Origin: Treponema sp. | GTDB taxonomy: Bacteria > Spirochaetota > Spirochaetia > Treponematales > Breznakiellaceae | Length of the DNA stretch: 33,352 nt | NCBI GenBank assembly: GCA_031278095.1 | Contig: JAITLC010000027.1 | Span: 1 to 33,352 of the forward strand | Direction of reading: 5' to 3' | In this document: positions 15,913 to 25,374 of the stretch, piece after piece | How the letters are laid out: each line of letters starts with the position of its first letter | How positions within the stretch are numbered: the stretch's first letter is position 1 | Translations under genes and position numbers: made by a program | Notes under the pieces: model-generated | The model's input: only the letters and a program-made list of their open reading frames with translations | The model's database searches: none | What the model was told of the DNA's origin: nothing

Positions 15913-16812
15913 TCACGATTTTCCCAACTTTTCGGCCCATCTCCAGGCTGCTTCCACCGCTCCCATCACGGCGCCGCGGAATGCGGCCTTTTCCAGGGCG
16001 GAAACACCGGCAATGGTAGTTCCGGCAGGGGAAGTAACCATGTCCTTGAGTTCTCCGGGATGCAGGCCCGTCTCCTGTACCATGGCCGCGGAACCCAGTA
16101 CGGTTTGAGCCGCGTAGTTCAGGGCCTTGTCCCGCGGCAAGCCGGCCTGAACCCCTCCGTCCGCCAGGGCTTCAATAAACATGTATACAAAGGCCGACCC
16201 CGAACCTGAAAGGCCGGTAACCGCATCAAGATAGCGTTCTTCAATATAATCAATCCGGCCCGCTTTGGAGAGAAACTTCTCTAAAGCGGCAAGTTTGTCC
16301 GCCGGTACCTGGGGAGAGGCCGCCATGGCTATCATCCCTTTGCCAATCAGTGCGGGAGTGTTGGGCATGATCCGAAGTACCGGGACGGGTTTTTCGGGCA
16401 TGATTGCAGACTTCATATCCATCCAGTCGGGCCCGAGCCGTTTAGGTACATAACCGTGAGTACCTGCCAAATTCAGCAGACTCTGAATTTTGACGATGCC
16501 CCAGCCTGCCGCCATTGAGACCAGTACAGGCGGTTTTTTGGCATCCATCCGCTTCTGAATCACCGGAGCAATCTCTTCAAGTACCGGAGAAAGCGCCTGG
16601 GGTTTTACCGCAAGAAACACAAAGTCCGCTTTTTCCGCCGCTTCCCGGTTGGAAGCATAGACTTCTGCCCCCAACGCCTTTGCCGCCGCCTTTGCCTTGG
16701 GCTTATCGCTGTCGGTAAAACCGGTATTTTCAGCCCCGCAAGAGGCTGCCGCCGCCTTCATCAAAGCGGTTCCCATATTTCCGCTGCCTATACAGGCTAT
16801 TTTGAAGTCCAT
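15913..16812 (-). CDS. proC: pyrroline-5-carboxylate reductase
   Basis: Catalyses the last step of proline synthesis, NAD(P)H-dependent reduction of pyrroline-5-carboxylate; cytoplasmic. The protein is 299 aa. The N-terminal Rossmann nucleotide motif is IGSGNMG (8-14). Conserved parts follow: FLAVKPQ, VLRIMPNTPALIGKGM, the C-terminal GLSGSGSAFVYMFIEALADG and LKDMVTSPAGTTIAGV, which is the family signature. It is slightly longer than usual (about 270) because of an insertion around residues 115-145 (AGTHGYVPKRLGPDW). No ribosome binding site is visible before ATG 16812. Its stop lies inside an AAAATC / GATTTT stem. Confidence 0.95.
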   Translation of the reverse strand: MDFKIACIGSGNMGTALMKAAAASCGAENTGFTDSDKPKAKAAAKALGAEVYASNREAAEKADFVFLAVKPQALSPVLEEIAPVIQKRMDAKKPPVLVSMAAGWGIVKIQSLLNLAGTHGYVPKRLGPDWMDMKSAIMPEKPVPVLRIMPNTPALIGKGMIAMAASPQVPADKLAALEKFLSKAGRIDYIEERYLDAVTGLSGSGSAFVYMFIEALADGGVQAGLPRDKALNYAAQTVLGSAAMVQETGLHPGELKDMVTSPAGTTIAGVSALEKAAFRGAVMGAVEAAWRWAEKLGKS

Positions 16813-16957
16813 ATATAACAGTAAAGCATATTTTCTTTTTTTTATGAAGAGACGGACGGCGCTATAGTTTTTTTAAATATTTTTTTGTATGCTTATAGCG
16901 GCAACAGGAAACATCAAGAGAGGAACCTTCGCTCCGGCGGACTCGGTTGAACGTTAC

Positions 16958-17749
16958 ATGGTTATAGACTTCCACGCTCACATTTACCCGGAAAAGATTG
17001 CCGGGAAAGCCGTGTCCAACATCGGGGAGTTCTATAAGATACCCATACAGTGCAAAGGCACCGTCCGGGATCTCCTGGAGAGGGGAGAGGCAGGGGGTAT
17101 CGGCGCCTTTGTGGTGTTTTCCGCCGCTGCAGTAGCGACTCAGGTTGAGAATATCAACAACTTCATTGCAGGTGTCTGCGATGAGCAAAACGGGAAGGAA
17201 ATAACCTTGACCGGTTTTGGCACTCTTCACCCGGACATGGAAAATCCCGGTGAGGAGATCGGGCGGATGAGGGATCTGGGGCTTAAGGGTGTCAAATTTC
17301 ATCCTGATATGCAGCAATTTGACATTGATGACGAAAGGATGATGAAGATCTATGCGCTTCTGGAGGGGGAGTTTCCGGTAATTTTCCATACCGGGGATTA
17401 CCGCTACGGATACTCTCATCCGGCACGGCTGGCCGGTGTTTTGGATGCGTTTCCGAAACTGAAGGTGGTGGCCGCCCATTTTGGAGGCTGGTCCCTCTTC
17501 GATCTGGCCCTGGAGTACCTGAAAGACCGGCGCTGTTACTTCGATGTGTCCAGTTCCATACCCTTCCTGGGGAAGCGCCGGACGGAAGAACTGATAGGCA
17601 TCTATGGGGCCGAACGGATTCTCTTTGGTTCCGATTATCCTATGTGGGATCCTGCCGGCTGTCTTAAAACTTTTGGGGAATTGAACCTCAAAGACAGGGA
17701 GCGGGATATGATACTTCGGGAAAATGCGGAATGCCTGCTGTTTGCATGA
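16958..17749 (+). CDS. metal-dependent amidohydrolase (Amidohydro_2 / ACMSD-like family)
   Basis: From ATG 16958 the protein is 263 aa and begins MVIDFHAHIYPEKIAG, the usual family N-terminus; an in-frame ATG at 16889 would add 23 unrelated residues and is less likely. Metal ligands expected for this TIM-barrel family are visible: H6 and H8 (HAH), H144 (IFHTGDY), H174 (AAHFGG) and D226 (FGSDYPMWDP). It should hydrolyse or decarboxylate a small carbon-nitrogen or aromatic substrate that cannot be named. Cytoplasmic. It diverges from proC. A dispersed hairpin starts inside its stop codon. Confidence 0.85.
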   Translation: MVIDFHAHIYPEKIAGKAVSNIGEFYKIPIQCKGTVRDLLERGEAGGIGAFVVFSAAAVATQVENINNFIAGVCDEQNGKEITLTGFGTLHPDMENPGEEIGRMRDLGLKGVKFHPDMQQFDIDDERMMKIYALLEGEFPVIFHTGDYRYGYSHPARLAGVLDAFPKLKVVAAHFGGWSLFDLALEYLKDRRCYFDVSSSIPFLGKRRTEELIGIYGAERILFGSDYPMWDPAGCLKTFGELNLKDRERDMILRENAECLLFA

Positions 17750-17783
17750 CTTGTTCGGAAACCGGTTGGTTCTCGAACAAGTC
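17748..17783 (+). repeat. dispersed hairpin, copy C (first block only)
   Basis: Perfect outer arms GACTTGTTCG (17748-17757) and CGAACAAGTC (17774-17783), inner GAAACC / GGTTCT with mismatches. It matches the first hairpin block of copies A and B (GACTTGTTCG, then -AACC ... GGTT-). It begins on the second base of the amidohydrolase stop codon and could serve as its transcript end, though no T-run follows. Confidence 0.8.
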
Positions 17784-17790
17784 CAAAGAG

Positions 17791-17829
17791 TTTGATTCGC
17801 AGGCGGGGTCCATACCCGGGGGTTTCCCC
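17791..17829 (+). repeat. dispersed repeat TTTGATTCGCAGGCGGGG, copy 2
   Basis: Begins TTTGATTCGCAGGCGGGG and ends CCCGGGGGTTTCCCC; the second copy of the element found inverted at 7196-7235. It lies just after hairpin copy C. Confidence 0.85.
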
Positions 17830-17934
17830 TGCTGCAAAATAATGTAATCGGAATTAAAATAATGGGGGATGAATAATGAGCAATAAAGGTATAAATTGGT
17901 ATGAACCCCGCATACAATCCATACCTTACAGAAC

Positions 17935-18086
17935 GAAGATACCCAGGAGTCTCCCGGGTTCTTCATTACAGAGCCATTCCCAAAACTCAGGTTTTTTCGG
18001 GGATGGTTTTGGAAAAAGCGGTTAAAAGTCCGCTTTTTCCTCTAAATCCAGGGTCGCTTTCCCAAAAGCTGAAGTTTTAGGAAAGC
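17935..18086. repeat. array of four hairpins upstream of the exported propeller protein
   Basis: Four stems in a row. (1) 17935-17964, GAAGATACCCAGGAG pairing with CTCCCGGGTTCTTC. (2) 17974-18006, CCATTCCCAAAAC pairing with GTTTTTTCGGGGATGG. (3) 18011-18040, perfect GGAAAAAGCGG / CCGCTTTTTCC. (4) 18056-18086, GCTTTCCCAAAA / TTTTAGGAAAGC with one mismatch. Stem 1 belongs to the palindrome family also present between rplL and rpoB. The rest of the 17830-18106 gap shows no gene; a further palindromic stretch, GGTATG...CATACC, lies at about 17898-17925. Confidence 0.85.
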
Positions 18087-18106
18087 CTCTAAATTAGGGA
18101 CGAAAA

Positions 18107-20740
18107 ATGAAAAAGACGGTATTTTGCGTAGTGTTTATACTTCTTTTTACCGGAGCTTTTGCACAAAGATTGTCAACGGTAGCCGTGCTTCCTTTTGATG
18201 CGGAAGCCGGTGTTTCCCTGTATGACGCATCAAGCGTATCACGGCAGTTTTCATCCGAACTTGCCGCCCTGGAAATGGCAAATATTCTGAGCAGTGAAAC
18301 TACCAGCGGCGTTATCGCAGGCCTGGATATAAAGGCCAACGACTGGAAAAATGTCCAGAAAGTCAAAGATATCGGTAAAGCCCTTAAAACCGAATATATC
18401 ATCCGGGGAAGGATGATCAAGGAAGGGAACCAGATCGCTATTTATGCCGACACCCTTGAGGTGAGCAGCGGCAAGGTTCTGTCTTCCATAAAAGAACAGG
18501 CTCCAAGCGCCGGCACAATTCAGATATACTCCCTCTGTGTCAAAACCATGGAGCGGGTTCCCTACCCGAACTACATGATAGGAAAATGGCAGAGCAATGT
18601 ATCCCTGGGGGATGCAAGCCTTGTCTGCATTATCGAATTTAAAAGCGACAGATCCATTGTGGTTGAACGCTTTGACACCTATGAAAGCCGCAATGACAAT
18701 TCTCTTTTGTACTATGCTTCCGGAACAGGGAGCTACTGGTTCGGCGGGCATATCCGGCGGATAACCCAGTTTCGGGATAAAAACGGCAACGTCTACAGGG
18801 AAGCTCCGGTGGACGGTTCCTTCAATCTTACCCTGAATCTGGACAATGCCCTTCCCAACTATGCATCCATCAAACAGGAGCGTCTGTATCTCGCCTTTGG
18901 TGACGGGCGTAACAGTTTTGAACTTCCTGTCGCAGGGCTCCTCTGCGGAGACACCCCCTCAGGGATCATGTCATATACCCGTTTCAGCAAGATATCCGGT
19001 TCCGCTTCCCTTCCCGGGGGCAAAGGGCCCCAGCCCGGAGGAGAAGGGGTGAGCATCAGTCCCCTCTGGTCCCAGGATCTCAATGGAACAGTAAGGGGAA
19101 CTCCCTTCCTTCAGGCTGAATCGGCGGTAGTGGCTGTGGAAGGCGGCGTCATTAAATCCTACAGCCGTCAAGGTACTTTCCTCTGGGAGTACAATGTTCA
19201 GGCCAATGCCAGTCCTTATGTTACCCGTTCCAGGGAAGCGGCATCCTATGTATGCAACGCAGCGGGGAAGCTAATCACCGTTAACCGGGTAGGCAGGGAA
19301 CTGTGGAACCTGGATCTGGGGCGGCCCGTCAGCCATCCTGTGCTGGTAGGCTGGGATGGAAGAGTCTTTATTCCGGTAGGAGCGGATCTCTGGTGCCGTA
19401 CCGCAAGCGGTTTTCCTCTCTGGCATATAAATCTGGGAAGCCCTGTCTCCGTAGCTCCTGTTCTCGATCATACCGGGGGATTGGCCATGGTGCTTGAAAA
19501 CAGGGATTTTGTTCTGATAAGCCAGTTCAGTGCGGCGGAAAAAATCAGCCTCGACAGATTTCCTGCTGCCATTGTACCCCTCAAGGACGAAAGTCTTCCC
19601 AGGGATCAACAGAATTCCTATATACTTTTCTACAGTGATGGAAAAGTGGACAAGATCAGCCGGAACATGGGAGCCGGCCCTTCTTCAAGACTCTCCCGGG
19701 TTTCCTTCCCTTCCCTCCCCGCGGTTCCCGCTGTGGCGGCAGGCCGCGACAAGGATGCTGCGGTTGCCCTGCGGGACGGCAGAGTCCTGCTCATTGCAGG
19801 TGACAACGGAAGAGTGCTCTGGAACGCCGATAGCCATGAACGTCCTTCGGAAAAAGGTACGGGAAACGTTGATGCGGGAAATTCAAGCATGACCTATGAT
19901 GAACGGGGAATTTTTTTCTTCTCCCGGGGCGGCGCTACCCTCTTTAACGATGACGGCAGGCGGATCTGGATGCTTCATCTCAAAGGCGCTACCGCAGTTC
20001 CCGGCTTTAGCGATGAAGGAATCCTCTATTCTCCCTTCCAGGCCAACATGCTTAATGCGTTCAAAATTGAAAACCGTGGGCGTAATGTACCCCGTTCTCT
20101 TTACTACGGCCCCGAACCGGAGGGAAAATATGGCCTGGGAAACCCGCCGCCCTCCCCCTGGGCCAATTCACCCGAGAAATACACGGAAGAGAATATTATC
20201 TATATGTATGAAACCATTTCCCGGGCGGCGAGAACCGGACAAATCGGCGAAATGGAGCCGGCCTATGTAGGCTATATCATGGAAATGACCGCCGGGCTCC
20301 TCAGAACCCCCGGATATTCCCCGGTCAGGCCGCCTGTATTGCCGCCCCAGCGGGTCAGACTAATCAGACTACTCTCTTATATGGGTTCCCGTGAAACCAT
20401 CTCCTTCCTCGTGAACCTGATCAACCGTGATCCCGAACCTTCGATAAAAGCAGCCTGCTGCGAGGCTATCGGCCGTATCGGAGTAGACCCTTCGGGAGAA
20501 GCCATCGCGGCCTACAACGTACTTATCGCCCCCGATAATGCCGCCCGTGATCCCCAGACCCTGATCGCGGCAGTCTCCTCAACTGCGGCCCTTAGCCGCT
20601 TTTCCGGCCCCCCCATGAGTACCGCCGGCATCAGACTCCTGCAGCTCTTTACCCTTCGCGATCTCCCTTCTGTGGTAAAGCAACAGGCCCGCAAGGAACT
20701 GGACGGACTGCGGGAACTGGGAGTGAGTAGACCGCAGTAG
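18107..20740 (+). CDS. exported protein: CsgG/TolB-like domain, PQQ-type beta-propeller, HEAT repeats
   Basis: The protein is 877 aa. A clear signal peptide (MKKTVFCVVFILLFTGAFA, then Q) sends it across the inner membrane. Residues ~20-145 (LSTVAVLPFDAE, FSSELAALE, TEYIIRGRMIKEGNQIAIY) resemble the CsgG/TolB-N-like domains common in spirochaete envelope proteins. Residues ~310-660 are repeats of about 40 residues with W/G patterns (GTFLWEYNVQA, GRELWNLDLG, GRVLWNADSHE), fitting a PQQ-like beta-propeller. Residues ~745-870 hold helical HEAT/PBS-lyase-like repeats (FLVNLINRDPEPSIKAACCE, AIGRIGVD). This is a periplasmic scaffold architecture without visible catalytic residues. The ribosome binding site is a modest AGGGA. 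It stands alone, after a hairpin array and converging with rpoC. Function not assigned. Confidence 0.75.
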   Translation: MKKTVFCVVFILLFTGAFAQRLSTVAVLPFDAEAGVSLYDASSVSRQFSSELAALEMANILSSETTSGVIAGLDIKANDWKNVQKVKDIGKALKTEYIIRGRMIKEGNQIAIYADTLEVSSGKVLSSIKEQAPSAGTIQIYSLCVKTMERVPYPNYMIGKWQSNVSLGDASLVCIIEFKSDRSIVVERFDTYESRNDNSLLYYASGTGSYWFGGHIRRITQFRDKNGNVYREAPVDGSFNLTLNLDNALPNYASIKQERLYLAFGDGRNSFELPVAGLLCGDTPSGIMSYTRFSKISGSASLPGGKGPQPGGEGVSISPLWSQDLNGTVRGTPFLQAESAVVAVEGGVIKSYSRQGTFLWEYNVQANASPYVTRSREAASYVCNAAGKLITVNRVGRELWNLDLGRPVSHPVLVGWDGRVFIPVGADLWCRTASGFPLWHINLGSPVSVAPVLDHTGGLAMVLENRDFVLISQFSAAEKISLDRFPAAIVPLKDESLPRDQQNSYILFYSDGKVDKISRNMGAGPSSRLSRVSFPSLPAVPAVAAGRDKDAAVALRDGRVLLIAGDNGRVLWNADSHERPSEKGTGNVDAGNSSMTYDERGIFFFSRGGATLFNDDGRRIWMLHLKGATAVPGFSDEGILYSPFQANMLNAFKIENRGRNVPRSLYYGPEPEGKYGLGNPPPSPWANSPEKYTEENIIYMYETISRAARTGQIGEMEPAYVGYIMEMTAGLLRTPGYSPVRPPVLPPQRVRLIRLLSYMGSRETISFLVNLINRDPEPSIKAACCEAIGRIGVDPSGEAIAAYNVLIAPDNAARDPQTLIAAVSSTAALSRFSGPPMSTAGIRLLQLFTLRDLPSVVKQQARKELDGLRELGVSRPQ

Positions 20741-20976
20741 AGAAATCGGTATGTTGCAAGACATGGACCTACGATGACCTATAGGCGCAACAGGCTCCTA
20801 GGGAAACGCCGATTGGTCATTGCTTTTTAGAACGGAGCCCGTTCTTTACCTTGCCTCAATGGCTCTCCTGGTTAAGCGCCAAGCCCCGGTTTTTTATACG
20901 TCTTCGGTTGAACCCGGCTCCTTCGGTATTTCTACCACAGTTCGGCCAATTATACAAACTTTAGGACAGGAGCCGT
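20741..20976. other. convergent gap after the propeller gene and rpoC
   Basis: No gene is seen. The gap contains a half copy of a dispersed element (20801-20814, GGGAAACGCCGATT); a 7-bp perfect hairpin AGAACGG / CCGTTCT with loop AGC (20829-20845), which may end transcripts from either side although neither strand has a strong T-run; and a widely spaced inverted repeat CGGCTCC / GGAGCCG (about 20919-20974). I see no canonical rho-independent terminator for rpoC. Confidence 0.5.
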
Positions 20977-23900
20977 TTACTCTTCCGTTTCATTTTCCTC
21001 CACGACAAATTCCTCTTCCTCTCCAGCCCGTTCGACTGTGGCGGCTTCTTCGAGGCGGCGTTTTTCGAGGATTTCCTTCATGTACTCATCAAGATCCTGG
21101 CTGTCTTCGTCAAAAAGCTTCACATTCCGGTAACGTTTCATCCCTGTTCCCGCAGGTATCGGGTGCCCGATGATGATGTTTTCCTTGAGGCCTCTGAGGT
21201 TGTCTGTTGCACCGGCGATGGCTGCATTGGTAAGCACTCTGGTGGTTTCCTGGAAGCTCGCCGCGGAGAGGAAGGAATCAATGTTCAGCGAAGCTTTGGT
21301 AATACCCTGGAACATGGGCTTTGCCACGGCAGGCTGGCCCCCTTCGGCCATAACCCGGCTGTTCTCTTCGTGGAACTTGTACTTGTCCACCATATCGCCG
21401 TAGATGAAGGAGGTATCTCCAACCGCCACAATCTCTACCTTCCGCATCATCTGGCGGATAATAACGCCAATGTGTTTATCGTTAATGGAAACGCCCTGGA
21501 GCCGGTAAACCTGCTGTATCTCATCCATCAGGTAGCGCTGCAGAGTTGATTCCCCCAGTATGTGGAGTATGTCATGGGGATTGGCGGAACCATTGCAGAG
21601 GGGCTCTCCCGCATCAACAATATCCCCATCCCGAATCAGAAGCCGTTTGGACATGGGAACAAGATGCTTGTATTCCTTACCGAAGCTGTCCTCAATAACA
21701 ACAACCCGTTTGCCCTTAATCGTGCCCCGGAAATACACCTTTCCGGAAACCAGCGCAAGCACCGCGGGGAGTTTTGGTTTGCGGGCTTCAAAAAGCTCGG
21801 AAACACGGGGAAGACCGGAGGTAATATCACTGGCCTTGGCGCTTTCCTTGAGGGTTTTGGCAATGGTACGTCCCGCCTGTATCTTTTCGTCCTCATCTAC
21901 CTGTATATAGGCGCCACTGGGGAGGAAGTAACTGGCAACTTCAATGCCTTCATCGTCAACAATGAATATACGAGGCTGTTTGCTTTCAAGCTGGAAATCG
22001 GTAATCCGTTTTTCCGTATTGCCTGTCTCTTCGTCCAGTTCCTCCTTCATCGTGGTGCCGGGGATAATGTCTTCAAACTTTACGAAACCGGAAGCTTCGG
22101 CGATGATGGGATCGCTAAAGGGATCAAAGGTGGCGATGGTTTTTTCCGCTTTCACCATGTCGCCCTGCTTTACCAGGAACTCAGAACCGTTACGGATCTC
22201 GATCTTCTGATCCTGCCCGATAAGGTAAAGGCGTTTGCCTTCTTCGGTATCCATGACCAATACAAAGGCGTGTTCGGGGGAGAGAATCTCCTCCTTACCC
22301 CGTTTAATTACCGGAGCGCCCCGGTTGGCCCGCATGCCGCTTTCCACGAGAATATGATCTTTTGCCTCCAGGATGAATTCCTTCATCACCCGGTTCACTA
22401 TGGCGTGCCCTTTACGGGTAAAGAGCCAATGTCCGCTGGGCAATTCCACATGGACGCCTTCAACAGTCTTTATGATGACAGGGTATTTAAGGAAGGTACG
22501 GTTTTCTTCGCTCAACTTGGTGGCGGCCCCTCCGATATGGAACGTCCGCATGGTAAGCTGGGTACCGGGCTGCCCGATGGACTGGGCGGCAATGGTTCCC
22601 ACCGCTTCGCCTATATCCACCGTGCGGTTGGTCGCAAGATTGCGGCCGTAACATTTGCGGCAGACTCCATGTTCCGCCTCGCAGGTAAGCACGGTTCTGA
22701 TCCGTACCGACTCAATACCGGCGTCTTCAATCTGCCTGGCAATCTCCTCGGTAATCTCCTCATTGACTTCGATGATCAGTTCCTTGGTTATGGGGTGCTT
22801 TACCTGCTCCAGGGTATAGCGGCCTACAATCCGTTCGGAGAGCCGCTCAATTATATCCTCACCATCCTTAATTGCCGAATACTCTATCCCGTTGATTGTA
22901 CCACAGTCATCCTCGTTGACAACCACATCCTGGGCAATGTCCACCAGACGGCGGGTCAGGTAACCTGCCTCGGCGGTTTTAAGAGCCGTATCGGCAAGAC
23001 CCTTGCGGGCGCCGTTTGTGGAGATAAAGAATTCGATAACGCTAAGACCCTCTTTGAAGTTTGAACGGATCGGCAATTCGATAAGGTCACCGGAAGGCTT
23101 TGCCATAAGGCCGCGCATACCGGCAAGCTGCCGGATCTGATTTCGGCTTCCGCGGGCGCCGGAGTTGGCCATCATATAAACTGAGTTAAAACCGTCCCGG
23201 TCTGTTTCCAATGTTTTCATCATGATATTGGTAAGGTCTTCGTTGGTCTTTGACCAAACGTCAATAACCTTGTTGTAACGTTCTTCCTGGGTGATGTGTC
23301 CCGAGCGGTACTGCTTCTGGATGTTTTCGACTTCCTTGTTGGCCTTGTCGATCATCTCGCCCTTTTCCTTGGGCACCACAATGTCATCCACACCGATGGT
23401 AGCGCCGAAAACGGTTGCGTACTTGTAACCGGTTGCCTTGATCACATCGAGCATCTTGACCGTAATCCAGGAACCTTTCACTGCAAAGATATGCTCAATC
23501 AGGGCGCGCAGTTCCTTGTCTTTAAGTTCATAGTTGATAAAAGGAATCTCCGGGGGAAGCTCTTCGTTAAAGACGAGCCTTCCGGCAGTCGTTTCGATAT
23601 AGCCGTCCGTGTCCGCCTTTGCCTCGTGACCCACCTTGTCCCAGATGGGCAATTTGGGAACCTTTACCTTGATAAGGGCCTCCCAATCCAGCACAGGAAC
23701 ACCGTGGGTATCCTTGGTTTCCACCGCCAACTGAATCTCATCGGCAGAGGTATAACGCCGTCCGGCGCCCTTGGCCTTGGCCTTAATCCTGGTAAGGAAG
23801 TTGATCCCCAGAACCATGTCATGAGAGGGGAACACAATGGTCTTACCGTTCGCCGGATTAAGCAGATTCCGGGCGGAAAGCATCAGAGTCCAGCACTCCA

Positions 23901-25299
23901 TTTGGGCCGCCTGGGTAAGGGGCACATGGACTGCCATCTGATCTCCGTCGAAGTCCGCGTTGAAGGCATGACACACGAGGGGATGGAGCTTAATCGCCTT
24001 GCCTTCCACCAATACCGGTTCAAAGGCCTGAATACCCAGCCGGTGCAGGGTAGGCGCACGGTTAAGCAGTACCGGATGCTCCTTTACCACTTCATCAAGG
24101 ATCGCATAGACTTCCGGAGTTTCCTGCTCTACAAAGATCTTGGCCTTCTTGATATTGTAGACTACATCCTTGTCCACCAGTTTCTTCATTATAAAAGGCT
24201 TAAAGAGTTCCAGGGCCATCTTGGTGGGGAGCCCGCACTGCCACATCTTGAGATCCGGCCCCACGGTAATAACCGAACGGCCCGAATAGTCAACACGTTT
24301 ACCCAGAAGATTCTGCCGGAAGCGCCCCTGCTTTCCTTTCAGCATATCGCTGATAGACTTGAGGGGCCGGTTGGAAGCGCCCTTAACCACCCGTTTCTTT
24401 TTGGAATTGTCAAAGAGGGCGTCCACTGCCTCCTGAAGCATCCGTTTTTCGTTACGTATAATGATATCAGGCGCATTGAGGGCCTGAAGCCGCTTAAGAC
24501 GGTTATTCCGGTTGATAACCCGGCGGTACAGATCGTTAAGATCGCTCGTGGCAAAGCGACCGCCGTCAAGCTGCACCATGGGCCGCAGTTCCGGCGGGAT
24601 TACCGGGATCACATCAAGGATCATCCAGGAAGGCTTGTTGTTGGATGCACGGAAATTTTCCACAATATCGATCCGCTTCAAAAGCCTTTTGTCACTCTTC
24701 ATTCCCTTGACGATCATCTTCCGCCTGAGTTCCACGGCCATTTGATCAAGGTCAATGTTTTCAAGCAGGATTCGGATGGATTCAGCCCCCATACCGGCCT
24801 GGAACTGGCCGCCATAACGCTCCTGGGCTTCGTAGTATTCCTCTTCGGAAAGAAGCTGCATCTTTTTAAGATCCGTGTCACCCGAATCTATAACCACATA
24901 CTTTTCATAGTAAAGTACGGAACGAAGGGCGGTGAGGGGCATGTCAAGGAGGAGCCCCATGCGACTGGGCACGGAGCGGTAGTACCAGATATGGGAAACC
25001 GGGGCGGCAAGTTCTATATGGCCCATCCGTTCCCGGCGGACTTTGAAGTGGGTCACTTCCACCCCGCAACGGTCGCAAATAACGCCTTTGTAACGGATCG
25101 ACTTAAACTTTCCGCAGTAGCACTCCCATTCCTTGGTGGTGCCGAAAATCCGTTCGCAGAAGAGGCCGTCCTTTTCCGGCCGGAGAGTCCTATAGTTAAT
25201 GGTTTCCGGTTTTTTCACTTCGCCGTAAGACCAAGCCCGAATTGTTTCCGGCGAGGCCAGCTTTATCATTATCGAATCAAAATCCTGTATATCCCGCAC
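20977..25299 (-). CDS. rpoC: DNA-directed RNA polymerase subunit beta'
   Basis: Largest RNA polymerase subunit, 1440 aa. The N-terminal zinc-binding cysteines are C60, C62, C75 and C78. The catalytic Mg-binding motif NADFDGD is at 447-453, with D449, D451 and D453. The trigger-loop and bridge-helix region appears as [19 protein letters not shown], and the second zinc cluster as [16 protein letters not shown]. The start is a GTG at 25299 with a GGAGTGAGAA ribosome binding site, preceded by a two-hairpin leader shared with rplJ. The C-terminus is acidic ([14 protein letters not shown]). Last gene of the operon, 75 bases after rpoB. Confidence 0.98.
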   Translation of the reverse strand: MRDIQDFDSIMIKLASPETIRAWSYGEVKKPETINYRTLRPEKDGLFCERIFGTTKEWECYCGKFKSIRYKGVICDRCGVEVTHFKVRRERMGHIELAAPVSHIWYYRSVPSRMGLLLDMPLTALRSVLYYEKYVVIDSGDTDLKKMQLLSEEEYYEAQERYGGQFQAGMGAESIRILLENIDLDQMAVELRRKMIVKGMKSDKRLLKRIDIVENFRASNNKPSWMILDVIPVIPPELRPMVQLDGGRFATSDLNDLYRRVINRNNRLKRLQALNAPDIIIRNEKRMLQEAVDALFDNSKKKRVVKGASNRPLKSISDMLKGKQGRFRQNLLGKRVDYSGRSVITVGPDLKMWQCGLPTKMALELFKPFIMKKLVDKDVVYNIKKAKIFVEQETPEVYAILDEVVKEHPVLLNRAPTLHRLGIQAFEPVLVEGKAIKLHPLVCHAFNADFDGDQMAVHVPLTQAAQMECWTLMLSARNLLNPANGKTIVFPSHDMVLGINFLTRIKAKAKGAGRRYTSADEIQLAVETKDTHGVPVLDWEALIKVKVPKLPIWDKVGHEAKADTDGYIETTAGRLVFNEELPPEIPFINYELKDKELRALIEHIFAVKGSWITVKMLDVIKATGYKYATVFGATIGVDDIVVPKEKGEMIDKANKEVENIQKQYRSGHITQEERYNKVIDVWSKTNEDLTNIMMKTLETDRDGFNSVYMMANSGARGSRNQIRQLAGMRGLMAKPSGDLIELPIRSNFKEGLSVIEFFISTNGARKGLADTALKTAEAGYLTRRLVDIAQDVVVNEDDCGTINGIEYSAIKDGEDIIERLSERIVGRYTLEQVKHPITKELIIEVNEEITEEIARQIEDAGIESVRIRTVLTCEAEHGVCRKCYGRNLATNRTVDIGEAVGTIAAQSIGQPGTQLTMRTFHIGGAATKLSEENRTFLKYPVIIKTVEGVHVELPSGHWLFTRKGHAIVNRVMKEFILEAKDHILVESGMRANRGAPVIKRGKEEILSPEHAFVLVMDTEEGKRLYLIGQDQKIEIRNGSEFLVKQGDMVKAEKTIATFDPFSDPIIAEASGFVKFEDIIPGTTMKEELDEETGNTEKRITDFQLESKQPRIFIVDDEGIEVASYFLPSGAYIQVDEDEKIQAGRTIAKTLKESAKASDITSGLPRVSELFEARKPKLPAVLALVSGKVYFRGTIKGKRVVVIEDSFGKEYKHLVPMSKRLLIRDGDIVDAGEPLCNGSANPHDILHILGESTLQRYLMDEIQQVYRLQGVSINDKHIGVIIRQMMRKVEIVAVGDTSFIYGDMVDKYKFHEENSRVMAEGGQPAVAKPMFQGITKASLNIDSFLSAASFQETTRVLTNAAIAGATDNLRGLKENIIIGHPIPAGTGMKRYRNVKLFDEDSQDLDEYMKEILEKRRLEEAATVERAGEEEEFVVEENETEE

Positions 25300-25311
25300 T
25301 TCTCACTCCTT

Positions 25312-25365
25312 AAAAACGGCGGTCCGCCGCTTATGTTCAATCGGACATTAACACGAAGTGTTAAT
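25312..25365 (-). promoter_or_regulatory. two-hairpin leader module before rpoC
   Basis: In mRNA sense: stem ATTAACAC / GTGTTAAT, a linker with ACATAAGC, stem CGGCG / CGCCG, then TTTTT directly followed by AAGGAG. A module of the same 54-base length with the same order precedes rplJ (30186-30239). The second stem plus T-run looks like a small intrinsic terminator immediately before the ribosome binding site. Confidence 0.75.
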
Positions 25366-25374
25366 AATCACTCC

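Noticed and set aside
16889-16957. Longer start for the amidohydrolase
   Set aside because: The added residues are not family-like and the ATG sits in a T-run without a ribosome binding site; the family begins with the MVIDFHAH segment.
7700-18090. CRISPR array
   Set aside because: Although hairpins and repeats are frequent, there is no regular repeat-spacer spacing and no cas gene.
20880-20900. Terminator with a TTTTTT run on the plus strand at about 20889
   Set aside because: The sequence before the T-run does not form a convincing stem.
21562-23064. 500-codon open frame antisense to the 3' half of rpoC
   Set aside because: Shadow frame; no start signal and no recognisable motif.
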